Shown in pieces: positions 63,395-64,000 of a DNA stretch of 64,000 bases (its first letter is position 1; each line of letters opens with the position of its first letter). Under the pieces are notes generated by a model. It had not been told where the DNA came from and did not search any database. It worked only from the letters and a program-made list of their open reading frames with translations. Source of the stretch: Dolomedes plantarius (lineage: Eukaryota > Arthropoda > Arachnida > Araneae > Dolomedidae); NCBI GenBank assembly GCA_907164885.2, contig OU015497.1, forward strand, positions 66,036,077 to 66,100,076, in the 5' to 3' direction. A program made the translations under genes and the position numbers.

Positions 63395-64000
63395 TGGGTG
63401 TGTGTGGATTATGTGCGTAAATAAAGTTTGTTTAGTCACACGTAAATACAGAATAATGGAGAGACCACTATGTTAATAATACACACTTGTACTGGGATTT
63501 CTTATCAAATTCACAAATATTTTACAACAAATAACTTAATTTGTAATCTGACTCTCCTGACTACCATGTATGCGAGCTAATATTGTTTAAGGATTCCACC
63601 ACAAATGGAAGCGTCATAGAGGACTATATTTCCATATGGACAGCGGCCCGAAACTATTGGAGATTAGCAACTGGTAGATCACGAATTCGAAAAGCCTGTT
63701 GACTGAATATCGAATGCTCGATGATATCTAGATATGGAAACTATTCGGGTCTTCGATGCATGACAAACTATTTGTTGCATTTCTGAAAGTCTGTTTGTAA
63801 TTACATTGTGTCCTACAAAACGACAATATGTTCAGAGACGAAGAATAAGTGAACGTGATCAGAAGCATCAACGTTTTTTAACATTCAGGGAGTAAATTGT
63901 CTTCACGTATTAGAATATATGACGTCTTGTGTTTAAAAATCGATCAGTCTAAGACAGAACTACCATCGGTCTATGACGCCAGAAGCATTCTGATGAGATC
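63392..64000. other. No feature recognised
   Basis: 63560-63990 is somewhat less AT-rich than average but has no open frame or repeat that I can support. Confidence 0.5.

Overview
The window reads as intergenic or intronic DNA from an animal nuclear genome. It is strongly AT-rich, with many long (TA)n arrays, local tandem repeats and cut-and-paste DNA transposons, and it shows no compact gene organisation. The mix of pogo/Tigger, mariner, Tc1, piggyBac and tRNA-derived SINE copies suggests an arthropod. The style of the SINEs and the LINE fragment makes a chelicerate such as a spider plausible, but that is inference from general familiarity, not a search result. I see no intact host protein gene, no rRNA and no genuine tRNA.

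Layout. 0-4.3 kb: a broken unrecognised ORF (570-907, minus) and a diverged ~340-bp tandem array. 4.3-5.8 kb: a SINE-like copy and a TTAA-flanked piggyBac deletion derivative. 7.1-10.1 kb: two tandem arrays (units ~240 and ~170 bp). 13.4-17 kb: a transposon cluster made of a TIR element, a non-autonomous pogo/Tigger-like element carrying pieces of other repeats, and a degraded Tigger with transposase remnant. 19.6-21.5 kb: a hammerhead-ribozyme-like motif, a SINE fragment and a possible promoter with a 5' splice site. 25-26.9 kb: mariner and Tc1 fossils. 27.6-29.6 kb: a minisatellite with an almost exact ~405-bp duplication. 31.7-33.2 kb: a fold-back hairpin element inside a (TA)n tract and, next to it, a degenerate copy of a UBE2L3-type ubiquitin-conjugating enzyme gene. 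36.9-44.4 kb: a TIR element, a 350-bp direct duplication, a large Tigger with most of its transposase readable, and a SINE with clear target-site duplications. 45.3 kb: a cluster of palindromes. 47.7-52.1 kb: a SINE, the 3' end of a LINE, and a 2.8-kb repeat block between two (TA)n arrays. 54-63.4 kb: a second copy of the 13.4-kb TIR element, a Tc1 derivative that kept only DNA-binding domains, a SINE with TSDs, a TIR element, and a 1.41-kb Tc1-type transposon.

The only convincing intact coding sequence is that Tc1 transposase (62080-63120, minus, 346 aa, DD34E triad present). It lies in an element with matching terminal inverted repeats and TA duplications inside a (TA)n tract, so it looks young and possibly active. 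The transposon-related features are independent insertions and do not form a pathway. I do not see a clear undescribed system. The observations most worth testing are the hammerhead-like motif, the E2 retrocopy, the conserved C-terminal PCNA-binding-like motif in both Tigger transposases, the Tc1 copy reduced to its DNA-binding half, and the repeat block bounded by (TA)n arrays.
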